A stretch of DNA of 10,211 nucleotides from Bacilli bacterium. Lineage in GTDB: Bacteria > Bacillota_I > Bacilli_A > RF39 > UBA660. Below, in pieces: positions 1 through 6,630 of this stretch. Positions within the stretch are counted from its first letter, which is position 1; each line of letters starts with the position of its first letter. The notes below the pieces were generated by a model. It had not been told where the DNA came from. It saw only the letters and a list, made by a program, of their open reading frames with translations, and did no database searches. Both the position numbers and the translations under genes were made by a program. The stretch lies in the NCBI GenBank assembly GCA_022801735.1, contig JAAWSW010000043.1, positions 1 through 10,211 on the forward strand. Reading direction: 5' to 3'.

Positions 1-4
1 TTCC

Positions 5-37
5 ATTATACCCCCCCCCCCCCCCCTACTTTGTCAA
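5..37 (-). promoter_or_regulatory. Putative phase-variable promoter with poly-G spacer, reading off the left edge
   Basis: On the minus strand there is a perfect TTGACA -35 box (complement of 32-37) and a perfect TATAAT -10 box (complement of 5-10). The spacer is 21 bp: AAGTA followed by sixteen G that directly abut the -10 box. The usual sigma-A spacer is 16-18 bp, so this length should be weak or off, and loss of about four G would give 17 bp. A homopolymer between -35 and -10 is the known arrangement of phase-variable promoters such as Neisseria porA and opc, Bordetella fim and Mycoplasma hyorhinis vlp. The promoter points left, so its gene lies outside the window and is unknown. CAAAGTA occurs on both sides of the -35 region on the minus strand. 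The box matches are seen; the switching is inferred. Confidence 0.72.
11..26. repeat. 16-base C/G homopolymer tract
   Basis: Sixteen consecutive C on the plus strand (G on the minus strand) in otherwise strongly AT-rich DNA, where G/C runs longer than 5 are rare; nothing else in the window resembles it. Such tracts are prone to slippage during replication. It lies exactly in a promoter spacer, which suggests it is maintained for length variation. The exact count in an assembly is unreliable because reads and PCR also slip on such runs. Confidence 0.95.
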
Positions 38-57
38 TACTTTGGCCAGTTTCAAGC

Positions 58-84
58 ATAAAAAAACTTGATATACCTATCAAG
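58..84 (-). terminator. Intrinsic terminator of the kinase-like gene
   Basis: CTTGATA (67-73) and TATCAAG (78-84) form a 7-bp stem with a 4-base loop. On the minus strand the stem is followed by seven T (complement of 60-66). It starts 13 bases after the stop codon of the kinase-like gene. It also insulates the leftward poly-G promoter, whose -35 box begins about 20 bases further on, from read-through. Confidence 0.8.
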
Positions 85-97
85 CAATTTTCTCCCA

Positions 98-877
98 TCA
101 TCTTTTTGTCAAAACAATTTCTTCTAATTCCTCAGAATCTATAAACTCATCTATATAAGGTACCTCACAAACCCTAAATCTTTTCCTAAGCATCTGAAAT
201 ACCTCTTTTGAATTTCTTAAAAAACTGCTTTGTTCAGACAATTCATCATAATCATACTCATCTATATACTCAAACATATTTTTTGCAAATAAATATTTAT
301 AAGTACTAATAAATAATAAAATATTATCCGAATTTGGACTTACCCTACATCCTCTCTTTTTTCTTTTTGTAAATTTAATATATTCAGCACAAACAGCGCC
401 ATCAATTCTACCAACTGACCAACTATCGCAATCAATATAATATGGATTTAAATAACTATCTAAAATTATATTCCCAAAATGCATATCACCTACACAAAGT
501 TTTGCAGGATGTTCATGTATTAGTCTTAATGTCCTTGAACAAAAACCAACAATATTTAAAAATTGTCTACTATTATCACTTAAATAATTAAATTCTTCTA
601 GCGAATGAGCATTAAAAACATACGGCATACTATATCCTATAAAACAGTCATCCTTATCATAAATAGGATTTGTAGGCATAACTACATTTGGCAAATCAAT
701 TTTCCTTAATATAGCAACCTTCTTTTCCCGATCTTTCATCAACTGAATATATTGCTTAATAAAATAAGGCGATTGTACTACACTTGGTTTGTATATTTTA
801 TATGCAACACCATCTTTATAATGTATATATGCCTCGGTAGTATTCCTACTAATTATCGGATAATCCTTTATTTCCAT
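98..877 (-). CDS. Protein-kinase-fold protein, YegI/ABC1-like active site
   Basis: 259 residues, predicted soluble, no signal peptide. Kinase-fold landmarks appear in order: a VAYK strand with the likely ATP-binding lysine K27, a helix around residues 45-60 with E51 as possible salt-bridge partner, a hinge-like GYSMPYV (81-87), a catalytic loop GDMHFGN with D131 and N136, and IDCDSW with D149 in the place of the DFG aspartate. The GD-x-H-x2-N loop plus ID-C-DS resembles atypical small bacterial kinases (YegI/TerY-P-type, ABC1, aminoglycoside-kinase-like) more than Hanks-type PknB. A short N-lobe without a clear glycine-rich loop and a charged C-terminal tail are unusual. The substrate is unknown and could be protein or small molecule. 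The ATG is supported by AAAGGGATGAT about 10 bases upstream. It is monocistronic, with its own promoter and terminator, and stops with TGA. The fold is fairly sure; the function is not. Confidence 0.75.
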   Translation of the reverse strand: MEIKDYPIISRNTTEAYIHYKDGVAYKIYKPSVVQSPYFIKQYIQLMKDREKKVAILRKIDLPNVVMPTNPIYDKDDCFIGYSMPYVFNAHSLEEFNYLSDNSRQFLNIVGFCSRTLRLIHEHPAKLCVGDMHFGNIILDSYLNPYYIDCDSWSVGRIDGAVCAEYIKFTKRKKRGCRVSPNSDNILLFISTYKYLFAKNMFEYIDEYDYDELSEQSSFLRNSKEVFQMLRKRFRVCEVPYIDEFIDSEELEEIVLTKR

Positions 878-901
878 AGCAAATCATCCCTTTCGGCTCA
901 T

Positions 902-930
902 ATATTATCATCCGCAAAAATAAAAGTCAA
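902..930 (-). promoter_or_regulatory. Sigma-A promoter of the kinase-like gene
   Basis: On the minus strand, TTGACT (complement of 925-930), a 17-bp spacer and TAATAT (complement of 902-907), preceded by TGA, giving an extended -10 (TGn). The expected start near 895 leaves a leader of about 18 bases carrying the AAAGGG ribosome site. Confidence 0.7.
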
Positions 931-968
931 ATTCATATTTATTAAACATATTAATTTCAAAGAAAACA

Positions 969-992
969 TGTTATAATTAAAGTGGTGATAAT
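969..992 (+). promoter_or_regulatory. Extended -10 promoter and ribosome site of the vanY pair
   Basis: TGTTATAAT (969-977) is a perfect extended -10 (TGn-TATAAT); no good -35 is visible 16-18 bp upstream, which extended -10 promoters tolerate. Fifteen bases separate TATAAT from the ATG, and they include GGTGAT (985-990), complementary to the 5' part of the anti-Shine-Dalgarno region of 16S rRNA. The transcript leader should be only about 8-11 bases. Confidence 0.6.
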
Positions 993-1949
993 ATGATATA
1001 TAAAAGAAGAAAAATAAAAAAAAGTGCGATTATTGGACTAGGTGCAATTATTATCTTTATTGCATTAATAATCACTAGTATATGCCTATACAAACATTTT
1101 ACAAGTAATGAATATAAACTTACAAAAATTGGATATAATGAAAAAGAAATAACCACTTTACTAAAAAGTGATAACAAAATTTTAAACAAAGCCTTAGAAA
1201 ATGAATATGATAAACATTTAATTTCTTTAACAAAAGAAAAATATTTTATGTGGAAAAACTATGAAAAATATAAAAAATATATAAAAAAAGTTTTAGAAAC
1301 AACCAATGAAATAAATTATAAAGATATAGTTACAAAAGTTAATACAAAAACAAATTATGATTACTATACCCACACAGAAAAAACAAATATGAAAAAAAAC
1401 AACAAAATTCTAGTTAACAAATATTACTCATTACCAGAAAAATATGCACCTACTGACATTGTAACAGTTAGTAATTGGTATTCATACGGAACTATCAGTG
1501 TAAAAAGTGAAGTTTATGAAGCTTTCAAAAATATGTTTAATGCTGCAAAAAAAGAAAACATCACTCTAATAATTAATTCTGGATACCGTACATATGAATC
1601 CCAAAAAGAAGTATACGATTATTATAAAAATATGAATGGTGAAGAATACGCTGATGGATATGCCGCTAGACCAGATTTTTCTGAACACCAAACAGGTTTA
1701 TCAATAGACGTTATCACTTATGGAACAGCAGGTAAAGACTTTGACAAAACTGATGCCTTCAAATGGCTACAAAAACATGCTCATGAATATGGATTTATCC
1801 TAAGATATCCAAAAGGAAAAGAAGAAATTACTGGATATGCATATGAATCATGGCACTACCGTTACTTAGGAAAAGATTTAGCAAAAAAAGTCAAACAAAG
1901 CGGTTTAACTTATGATGAATATTATGCTTTCTATTTAGATAAGGAGTAA
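993..1949 (+). CDS. Membrane-anchored VanY-type D-alanyl-D-alanine carboxypeptidase (M15B), copy 1
   Basis: 318 residues. A basic N-terminus and one hydrophobic helix (about 12-33) anchor the protein with its catalytic domain outside. A charged linker (about 40-130) begins with a helical GYNEKEI segment. The peptidase domain (about 135-315) has SGYRTYESQ (196-204), SEHQTGLSID with zinc ligands H232 and D239, and YESWHYRYLG with catalytic E285 and third ligand H288. The family removes the terminal D-Ala from peptidoglycan pentapeptides, trimming stem peptides and limiting cross-linking. No vanH, vanA or vanX genes lie nearby, so this is probably wall housekeeping rather than glycopeptide resistance. 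The stop lies 3 bases before copy 2, whose ribosome site AAGGAG sits in the last codons here. Active-site residues appear complete. Confidence 0.9.
   Translation: MIYKRRKIKKSAIIGLGAIIIFIALIITSICLYKHFTSNEYKLTKIGYNEKEITTLLKSDNKILNKALENEYDKHLISLTKEKYFMWKNYEKYKKYIKKVLETTNEINYKDIVTKVNTKTNYDYYTHTEKTNMKKNNKILVNKYYSLPEKYAPTDIVTVSNWYSYGTISVKSEVYEAFKNMFNAAKKENITLIINSGYRTYESQKEVYDYYKNMNGEEYADGYAARPDFSEHQTGLSIDVITYGTAGKDFDKTDAFKWLQKHAHEYGFILRYPKGKEEITGYAYESWHYRYLGKDLAKKVKQSGLTYDEYYAFYLDKE
1665..1696 (+). repeat. Near-identical DNA segment A shared by the vanY paralogues (copy 1)
   Basis: 1665-1696 matches 2514-2545 at 30 of 32 bases, covering the SEHQTG zinc-ligand motif. A second shared segment, 1768-1792, is identical over 25 bases to 2608-2632 (LQKHAHEYG). 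These islands sit in genes that are otherwise well diverged. Confidence 0.85.
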
Positions 1950-1952
1950 TAT

Positions 1953-2786
1953 ATGAAACTAAAAAATATAATAATAACATTTATATTATTTGTCCTAATA
2001 ATTGTAGGTTGCTTAATATTATTTGGTAAAAAAGAACCAAATAGCATAACAACCAATAAAACAATTGACAACTCTTTAGAGACTAAATTAAAAAATGAAC
2101 AATACTACATAAAAAATAATTTAACTAGATATTTAGAATATGCAAAAAATACAGACTTAAGTCCAAATAAAATAATAACTGATGTAAATTCTAATTTAGA
2201 CAAAACAAAATATGAAGACACCGAAAAAACAAATATAAATGATAATTACTTAATGCTAGTAAATAAATATTACTACTTAACAGAAGATTATACCCCATCT
2301 GATTTAATAACTCTAACTGCAAAATATAATACTGGTGTTAATAGTAAAATGCGTAAAGTTGCTGCCGACCACTTCATGGAAATGTCAGATGCAGCAACCT
2401 TAGATAACATTACAATTAAAAATGCATCAGGCTATCGAAGTTATAATTATCAAGAAAGACTTTATAATAATTATGTAGAAAGAGATGGAAAAAAAGCCGC
2501 TGATACTTACTCTGCTAGACCAGGATTTTCTGAACACCAAACAGGGCTTACAAGTGATATAAATCAAATTGATAATAGTTTTGAAAACACTGACGCGTTC
2601 AGATGGTTACAAAAACATGCTCATGAATATGGCTTTATTTTAAGATTTCCAAAAGATAAAGAAGATGTAACTGGATACCAATATGAGCCATGGCACTATC
2701 GTTATGTTGGCATAAAAGCAGCAAAACAAATACATGACGAAAATTTAACACTAGAAGAATATTACGCATACTATATTAAACATTAA
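1953..2786 (+). CDS. Membrane-anchored VanY-type D-alanyl-D-alanine carboxypeptidase (M15B), copy 2
   Basis: 277 residues, a clear paralogue of the upstream gene with a shorter linker. A hydrophobic segment (about 5-25) anchors it. IVGC at 17-20 resembles a lipobox, but the hydrophobic stretch continues beyond the cysteine, so a transmembrane anchor is more likely than a lipoprotein. Motifs: SGYRSYNYQ (159-167), SEHQTGLTSD with H195 and D202, and YEPWHYRYVG with E245 and H248, all consistent with an active zinc D,D-carboxypeptidase. The two proteins are strongly diverged in the N-terminal half but nearly identical around the zinc-binding motifs. AAGGAG six bases before the ATG gives a good ribosome site. 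Co-transcription with copy 1 is almost certain, so both activities would be made together. They may differ in substrate or placement, which the sequence cannot show. Confidence 0.9.
   Translation: MKLKNIIITFILFVLIIVGCLILFGKKEPNSITTNKTIDNSLETKLKNEQYYIKNNLTRYLEYAKNTDLSPNKIITDVNSNLDKTKYEDTEKTNINDNYLMLVNKYYYLTEDYTPSDLITLTAKYNTGVNSKMRKVAADHFMEMSDAATLDNITIKNASGYRSYNYQERLYNNYVERDGKKAADTYSARPGFSEHQTGLTSDINQIDNSFENTDAFRWLQKHAHEYGFILRFPKDKEDVTGYQYEPWHYRYVGIKAAKQIHDENLTLEEYYAYYIKH
2514..2545 (+). repeat. Near-identical DNA segment A shared by the vanY paralogues (copy 2)
   Basis: Partner of 1665-1696, with two adjacent mismatches that change Asp to Gly. The companion identical segment in this gene is 2608-2632. 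Confidence 0.85.
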
Positions 2787-2808
2787 TTATAAAAATAAAA
2801 CATATCAT

Positions 2809-2823
2809 TATACTGGTGATAAA
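2809..2823 (+). promoter_or_regulatory. Possible -10 box and ribosome site of the DUF5661-like gene
   Basis: TATACT (2809-2814) is followed directly by GGTGATAAA and the ATG. GGTGAT is the ribosome site. If TATACT is a real -10 box, the message would start within a few bases of the ATG. No convincing -35 is visible, and the gene may simply be read from the vanY promoter, 37 bases after the previous stop with no terminator between. Confidence 0.4.
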
Positions 2824-3099
2824 ATGTATAATTTAAAAGACGCTTATTTAGCAGCATCAATATTAAACGTTAGTTTTGATAAATTTACTCCTGAAGAATT
2901 CCTAGAAGGTATTAATATTGAACTTGAACATGGAACAATAAATCCAAGTACTAATGTTACAAATAACGACTTAATAGTAACTGCAAAAATAGCATTAGCC
3001 CATCTCAATGAATTTCCTAACTACTATAATCCAACCTATGGATTAAAAGTATTCGAAAAATTCTTACAAAGTAAACAAAAAGAAAATAATTCCAATTAG
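2824..3099 (+). CDS. DUF5661-like small protein
   Basis: 91 residues, soluble, probably helical. The core, ELEHGTINPSTNVTNNDL followed by TAKIALAHLNEFPNYY (about 33-67), matches my memory of the DUF5661 family, whose signature is an ELEHG...TNVT-[ND]-D...KIALAHLnE-[FP]-DYY run. The family occurs in bacteria and phages and has no established biochemical role that I know of. The N-terminal part (LKDAYLAASILNVSFDKFTPEEFLEGI) is the usual preceding helix pair. The start is fixed by GGTGAT three bases before the ATG. It follows the vanY pair but no functional link is evident. Its stop codon, TAG, lies inside the bidirectional terminator and overlaps the end of miaA by 4 bases. Confidence 0.75.
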   Translation: MYNLKDAYLAASILNVSFDKFTPEEFLEGINIELEHGTINPSTNVTNNDLIVTAKIALAHLNEFPNYYNPTYGLKVFEKFLQSKQKENNSN

Positions 3100-3110
3100 G
3101 AATTATTTTT
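3083..3110. terminator. Bidirectional terminator containing both stop codons of convergent genes
   Basis: AAAATAATTCC (3083-3093) and GGAATTATTTT (3099-3109) form a perfect 11-bp stem around a 5-base loop. A T tract follows on the plus strand (3105-3110) and T-rich sequence also follows on the minus strand. The stop of the rightward small gene (3097-3099) and that of leftward miaA (3096-3098) both lie in the loop/stem, so the last codons of both genes are part of the terminator. Confidence 0.85.
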
Positions 3111-3968
3111 TATATACTCTAAAACTTTGTCACACGTCAAATGAAAATTCTCATAATTTGTTTTAAACCATTTCAAGTCCATTTGATTATTAAACCATGT
3201 ATATTGTCTTTTAGCATAATGTCTGCTTCTTTGCTTAATTAAATCTATAGACTCATCATAAGAACAATTACCATCAAAATAATCAAATAATTCTTTATAA
3301 CCAATTGGAGTCATAACTGCTTTACTACGAATACCAGAATCATATAAAAGTTTAGCCTCATCAATCAACCCTTGTACAATCATTTTTTCAACTCTCTGAT
3401 TAATTTTATAATACAAAACATCTCTATCAGCAGTTAAACCAATAAATAATGTATCATACAACAAATTGTTATTTTTTTCTTTAGAACTATACGGTTTATG
3501 ATTAGCTTCGTAATAATTTAATGCACTAATAACCCTTACTCTATTATTTAAATGAATATTAGTCTCAGGATCAACCTTTAATAACATCTGATATAATTCA
3601 TCATTACTATATCCTTCATATTCATTATTAGTCTTATTACTAAATTCATAATCATATAAAGCAGCCTTAATATATAATCCAGTACCACCAACTAAAATAG
3701 GTACCTTTCCTCTACTTAATATATCATCTATTAATGCTCTTGCATCCTTCTGATAATCAAAAACAGAATAATCATCAGTCAAAGGAATAACACTAAGTAA
3801 ATGATGTATAATCCCTTTAGTATCCAAAACTTTATTAGTAGCAATATCCATACCTTTATAAACCTGAGTACTGTCAGCATTGATAACTTCACCGTTTAAT
3901 TTAGACGCTAAATACAAACTAAGTTCAGTTTTTCCAACACCCGTTGGTCCCGCTATCACAATAACCAC
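3096..3968 (-). CDS. miaA: tRNA dimethylallyltransferase
   Basis: 290 residues. MiaA transfers a dimethylallyl group from DMAPP to N6 of A37 in tRNAs that read codons starting with U, which stabilises codon pairing. Seen: P-loop GPTGVGKT (7-14), NADSTQVY with the likely catalytic D32 plus Q35, MDIATNK, GGTGLYIKA (about 93-101), and a C-terminal QRSRHYAKRQYTWF tRNA-binding segment (about 244-257). It is slightly shorter than usual at both ends. The start is GTG (3966-3968), placed three bases after TAGGTGAT, where the TAG is the queA stop; the spacing is identical to that used by the 109-aa gene. It is the last gene of the ruvA operon and shares a palindromic terminator with the converging gene. 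Confidence 0.95.
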   Translation of the reverse strand: MVIVIAGPTGVGKTELSLYLASKLNGEVINADSTQVYKGMDIATNKVLDTKGIIHHLLSVIPLTDDYSVFDYQKDARALIDDILSRGKVPILVGGTGLYIKAALYDYEFSNKTNNEYEGYSNDELYQMLLKVDPETNIHLNNRVRVISALNYYEANHKPYSSKEKNNNLLYDTLFIGLTADRDVLYYKINQRVEKMIVQGLIDEAKLLYDSGIRSKAVMTPIGYKELFDYFDGNCSYDESIDLIKQRSRHYAKRQYTWFNNQMDLKWFKTNYENFHLTCDKVLEYIKNNS

Positions 3969-3976
3969 AATATCAC

Positions 3977-5002
3977 CTACTTAATAAACATACTATCGCC
4001 AAAAGAGAAAAATCTATATCTTTCAGCCACTGCCACTTTATAAGCCTTTAAAATATTTTCTTTACCTGCAAGCGCACTAACAAGCATTACTAACGTAGAT
4101 TTAGGTAAATGAAAATTAGTAATTAATTTATCAATTGCTTTAAATTCATATCCTGGATAAATAAATATATCTGTAAAACCACTTGCCTCTTTAAACGTTC
4201 CATATAAATTCATTACTGTTTCTAAAGTTCTGGTCGAAGTTGTTCCAACACTTATAATATTATGACCTTCTTCTTTGGTCTTATTTAATAACTCAGCAGT
4301 TTCCTTTGTTACAATATAAAATTCACTATGCATTTTATGATCTTTTACATCACTCACCTGTACAGGTCTAAATGTACCAAGACCTACATGCAAAGTAACG
4401 TAAGCAATATTAATGCCTTTTTCTTTAACTTTATCCAAAAGTTCAGATGTAAAATGAAGTCCTGCTGTTGGTGCTGCAGCACTACCAATATTTTTAGCAT
4501 ATACTGTTTGATAACGATTTTGGTCTTCTAATTTTTTATGTATATACGGTGGCAATGGCATTTCACCAAGTTCATCTAGTATTTCATATAAAATTCCAGA
4601 ATAAATTAATTTAAAATGGCGAATTCCCTCATCAAAAACGCCCACACATTCAGCCTTCAACTTACCATCACCAAAAGAAACAATTGTCCCCTCACTAATA
4701 CGTTTAGCAGGTTTTGTTAAACATTCCCAAACATTTGCCTCTTTTTCGTTAAGCATAAGCATTTCAATTACTGCTCCAGTTTTTTCTTTAACTCCATAAA
4801 GTCTAGCAGGAATAACTTTAGTATCATTTAAAACTAAAGTATCTCCCCTTTCCATATAATCTAAAACATCAATAAAATGTTTATGTTTTATCTCACCAGT
4901 TTCTTTATCAAGCACAAGCATTTTAGACGCATCTCTTTCTTCCAATGGAGTTTGGGCAATTAAATTATCGGGTAAATAAAAATCAAAATCTTCAGTACTC
5001 AT
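3977..5002 (-). CDS. queA: S-adenosylmethionine:tRNA ribosyltransferase-isomerase
   Basis: 341 residues, the usual length. QueA transfers and isomerises the ribosyl moiety of S-adenosylmethionine onto preQ1 at position 34 of tRNAs with GUN anticodons, giving epoxyqueuosine. Seen: DFDFYLP...[15 protein letters not shown] at the N-terminus, [12 protein letters not shown], the PLPPYIHK segment followed by [23 protein letters not shown] (about 163-185), [10 protein letters not shown], and [18 protein letters not shown] near the C-terminus. The ATG lies 4 bases after the TGA of ruvB, with AGGAG inside the end of ruvB. ruvB-queA adjacency is common in bacteria. It ends with a TAG that is part of the miaA ribosome site. 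Confidence 0.97.
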   Translation of the reverse strand: MSTEDFDFYLPDNLIAQTPLEERDASKMLVLDKETGEIKHKHFIDVLDYMERGDTLVLNDTKVIPARLYGVKEKTGAVIEMLMLNEKEANVWECLTKPAKRISEGTIVSFGDGKLKAECVGVFDEGIRHFKLIYSGILYEILDELGEMPLPPYIHKKLEDQNRYQTVYAKNIGSAAAPTAGLHFTSELLDKVKEKGINIAYVTLHVGLGTFRPVQVSDVKDHKMHSEFYIVTKETAELLNKTKEEGHNIISVGTTSTRTLETVMNLYGTFKEASGFTDIFIYPGYEFKAIDKLITNFHLPKSTLVMLVSALAGKENILKAYKVAVAERYRFFSFGDSMFIK

Positions 5003-5006
5003 AATC

Positions 5007-6014
5007 TCACTCTCCTAATTTAGACTTATTTTGTAAACCTAAATGTTCATAAGCCTTTTCAGTAACTATTCTACCACGACTTGTCCTTTTTAAAAAGCCA
5101 TTTTGTAATAAATATGGTTCATAAACATCTTCTATAGTTGTAGCCTCTTCACCAATAGAAGATGCTAAAGCATCAATTCCAACTGGACCACCATTAAATT
5201 TTTCAATAATGGATTTAAGTAAATTATAATCTGTTTCATCTAAACCAGAAGCATCAACCTTAAGTTTATCTAAAGCAATTTTAGTTATCTTCAAATCAAT
5301 TACACCACTACCTAAAACTAAAGCATAATCACGTACACGCTTAAATAATCTATTAGCAATTCTTGGAGTTCCTCTACTTCTTCTAGCAAGTTCTATAGCC
5401 GCATTTTCATCAATATTACAATCTAAAACTCTACTTGTGCGAAGTACAATCTCCTTAAGTTCATCTTCAGTATAAAAATTAAGTTTAGAAACAATACCAA
5501 ATCTATCACGTAAAGGTCCTGTTAAATCACCTGCACGTGTTGTTGCCCCTACTAAAGTAAAAGGAGGTAAATCAATTCTTATATTACGACTAGATGAATC
5601 ACTACCAACAATAATATCCAAAGTAAAATCCTCCATAGCAGAATATAAAATTTCTTCAATATATCTAGGTATACGATGAATCTCATCAATAAATAAAACA
5701 TCTCCAGGTTCTAAAGTTGATAAAACTGCTGCTAAATCACCACTTTTTTCAATAGCAGGACCACTAGTAGTTTTAATGTTAGTTCCCATTTCATTTGCAA
5801 TAATATAAGCAAGTGTAGTTTTTCCAAGTCCAGGAGGACCATATAACAAAACATGATCTAAAGCTTCATCACGCATTTTAGCCGCTTTAATAAAAACATC
5901 TAAATTATCTTTAACTTCACTTTGACCAATATATTCATCAATACTATCTGGTCTAATAGTACCTTCAAAAGTATCTTCTTTTAGCTCATGATTAGTTACT
6001 ATACGTTCATCCAT
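5007..6014 (-). CDS. ruvB: Holliday junction branch-migration ATPase RuvB
   Basis: 335 residues, normal length. RuvB is the hexameric AAA+ motor that, with RuvA, drives branch migration of Holliday junctions. Seen: an [12 protein letters not shown]-terminal signature (21-31), Walker [10 protein letters not shown] (59-67), Walker B DEIH (110-113), sensor-1 GATTR (156-160), the PLRDRFG arginine-finger region (167-173), and [10 protein letters not shown] plus RTSRGRIVT in the C-terminal winged-helix domain. The ribosome site AAGGAGG lies in the last two sense codons of the upstream tdk, 4 bases before the ATG (after the tdk TAG), so the genes are probably translationally coupled. It stops with TGA at the normal family length, which is direct evidence that UGA is a stop codon here. 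Unusually, two genes separate it from ruvA. Confidence 0.98.
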   Translation of the reverse strand: MDERIVTNHELKEDTFEGTIRPDSIDEYIGQSEVKDNLDVFIKAAKMRDEALDHVLLYGPPGLGKTTLAYIIANEMGTNIKTTSGPAIEKSGDLAAVLSTLEPGDVLFIDEIHRIPRYIEEILYSAMEDFTLDIIVGSDSSSRNIRIDLPPFTLVGATTRAGDLTGPLRDRFGIVSKLNFYTEDELKEIVLRTSRVLDCNIDENAAIELARRSRGTPRIANRLFKRVRDYALVLGSGVIDLKITKIALDKLKVDASGLDETDYNLLKSIIEKFNGGPVGIDALASSIGEEATTIEDVYEPYLLQNGFLKRTSRGRIVTEKAYEHLGLQNKSKLGE

Positions 6015-6018
6015 AACA

Positions 6019-6630
6019 CTACCTCCTTAATGTTTTCTGATAACCATCTAAATCTATTTTCTTCACCTTTTCCAAATAACATTTACCACATAGGGGTTCA
6101 TATTCATAATCTACAGTTCCATCGATTACAACTGTAGGTCCATCTTCCTCATATTCTCCATCGTGTTTTCTACCAACAAATCTAGCAATACTTCCACATT
6201 GACATAAAGTTTGAATTTCCTCTAAAACATCAGAAATTTCAAGTAACCTATTACTACCTTCAAATGCTTTCATTTGAAAACTAGTTCTAAGGCCATAACA
6301 AATCACAGGAATATCAGTAGCCTTACTTATAAGAAAAAAATCATCTATTTGTTTTGAACTTAAAAACTGTACCTCATCAACAAATATTGCTGCTACATCA
6401 TCTAGTTTACCTTTCAAAGAATTAATAACATCATCATTATAATCAAGCAATAAATCAACCACCCTACAAATACCAACTCTAGATTCAATTGTATCTGCAC
6501 CTTTTGTATCGACAAGCGGTTTAATAACTAAAACTTTAAATCCAAGTTCTTCATAATTATGAACTGTCCTCATCAAATCTAAACTCTTTCCAGAATTCAT
6601 AGTTGCATACTTAAAATGTAACTTAGCCAT
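6019..6630 (-). CDS. tdk: Thymidine kinase, TK1-like (type II)
   Basis: 203 residues. It phosphorylates thymidine to dTMP in the salvage pathway. Seen: P-loop YATMNSGKS (8-16), SRVG (50-53), the DEVQF motif (85-89) with E86 as the likely catalytic base, and the YGLRTSF lasso (112-118). Possible zinc-site cysteines are C143, C145, C181 and C184. The MNSGKS P-loop, the C-x-C spacing at the first zinc knuckle and YGLRT resemble the E. coli-type Tdk rather than the CxxC form usual in Bacilli. Its ATG overlaps the stop of the 109-aa gene by one base (TAATG), with GGAGGGG just upstream inside that gene. Its presence between ruvA and ruvB is atypical. I am confident of the family; the origin of the gene is open. 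Confidence 0.95.
   Translation of the reverse strand: MAKLHFKYATMNSGKSLDLMRTVHNYEELGFKVLVIKPLVDTKGADTIESRVGICRVVDLLLDYNDDVINSLKGKLDDVAAIFVDEVQFLSSKQIDDFFLISKATDIPVICYGLRTSFQMKAFEGSNRLLEISDVLEEIQTLCQCGSIARFVGRKHDGEYEEDGPTVVIDGTVDYEYEPLCGKCYLEKVKKIDLDGYQKTLRR

Noticed and set aside
752..1189. Open frames on either strand at 752-976 and 977-1189
   Set aside because: They lie antisense to, or run across, the kinase-like gene, the divergent promoters and vanY copy 1, have no ribosome site or known motif, and show the hydrophobic composition expected from reading AT-rich genes backwards.
1953..2030. Lipoprotein signal (IVGC) in the second VanY protein
   Set aside because: The hydrophobic segment continues past the cysteine (LILF), and the cysteine is not followed by the polar residues usual in lipoproteins; a plain transmembrane anchor fits better, though a lipobox is not excluded.
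993..2786. Glycopeptide-resistance (van) cluster
   Set aside because: Only VanY-type peptidases are present; there is no VanH, ligase, VanX or VanRS pair, and such peptidases are common wall enzymes.
4328..4531. Small plus-strand frame inside queA, and a similar one at 9943-10149 inside the surface-protein gene
   Set aside because: Both are antisense shadows of well-supported genes, with low-complexity Leu/Phe/Cys-rich translations and no start signals.
98..6014. UGA read as tryptophan (Mycoplasma-type code)
   Set aside because: The kinase-like gene and ruvB stop at TGA, ruvB at its normal family length, and tryptophans are encoded by TGG.
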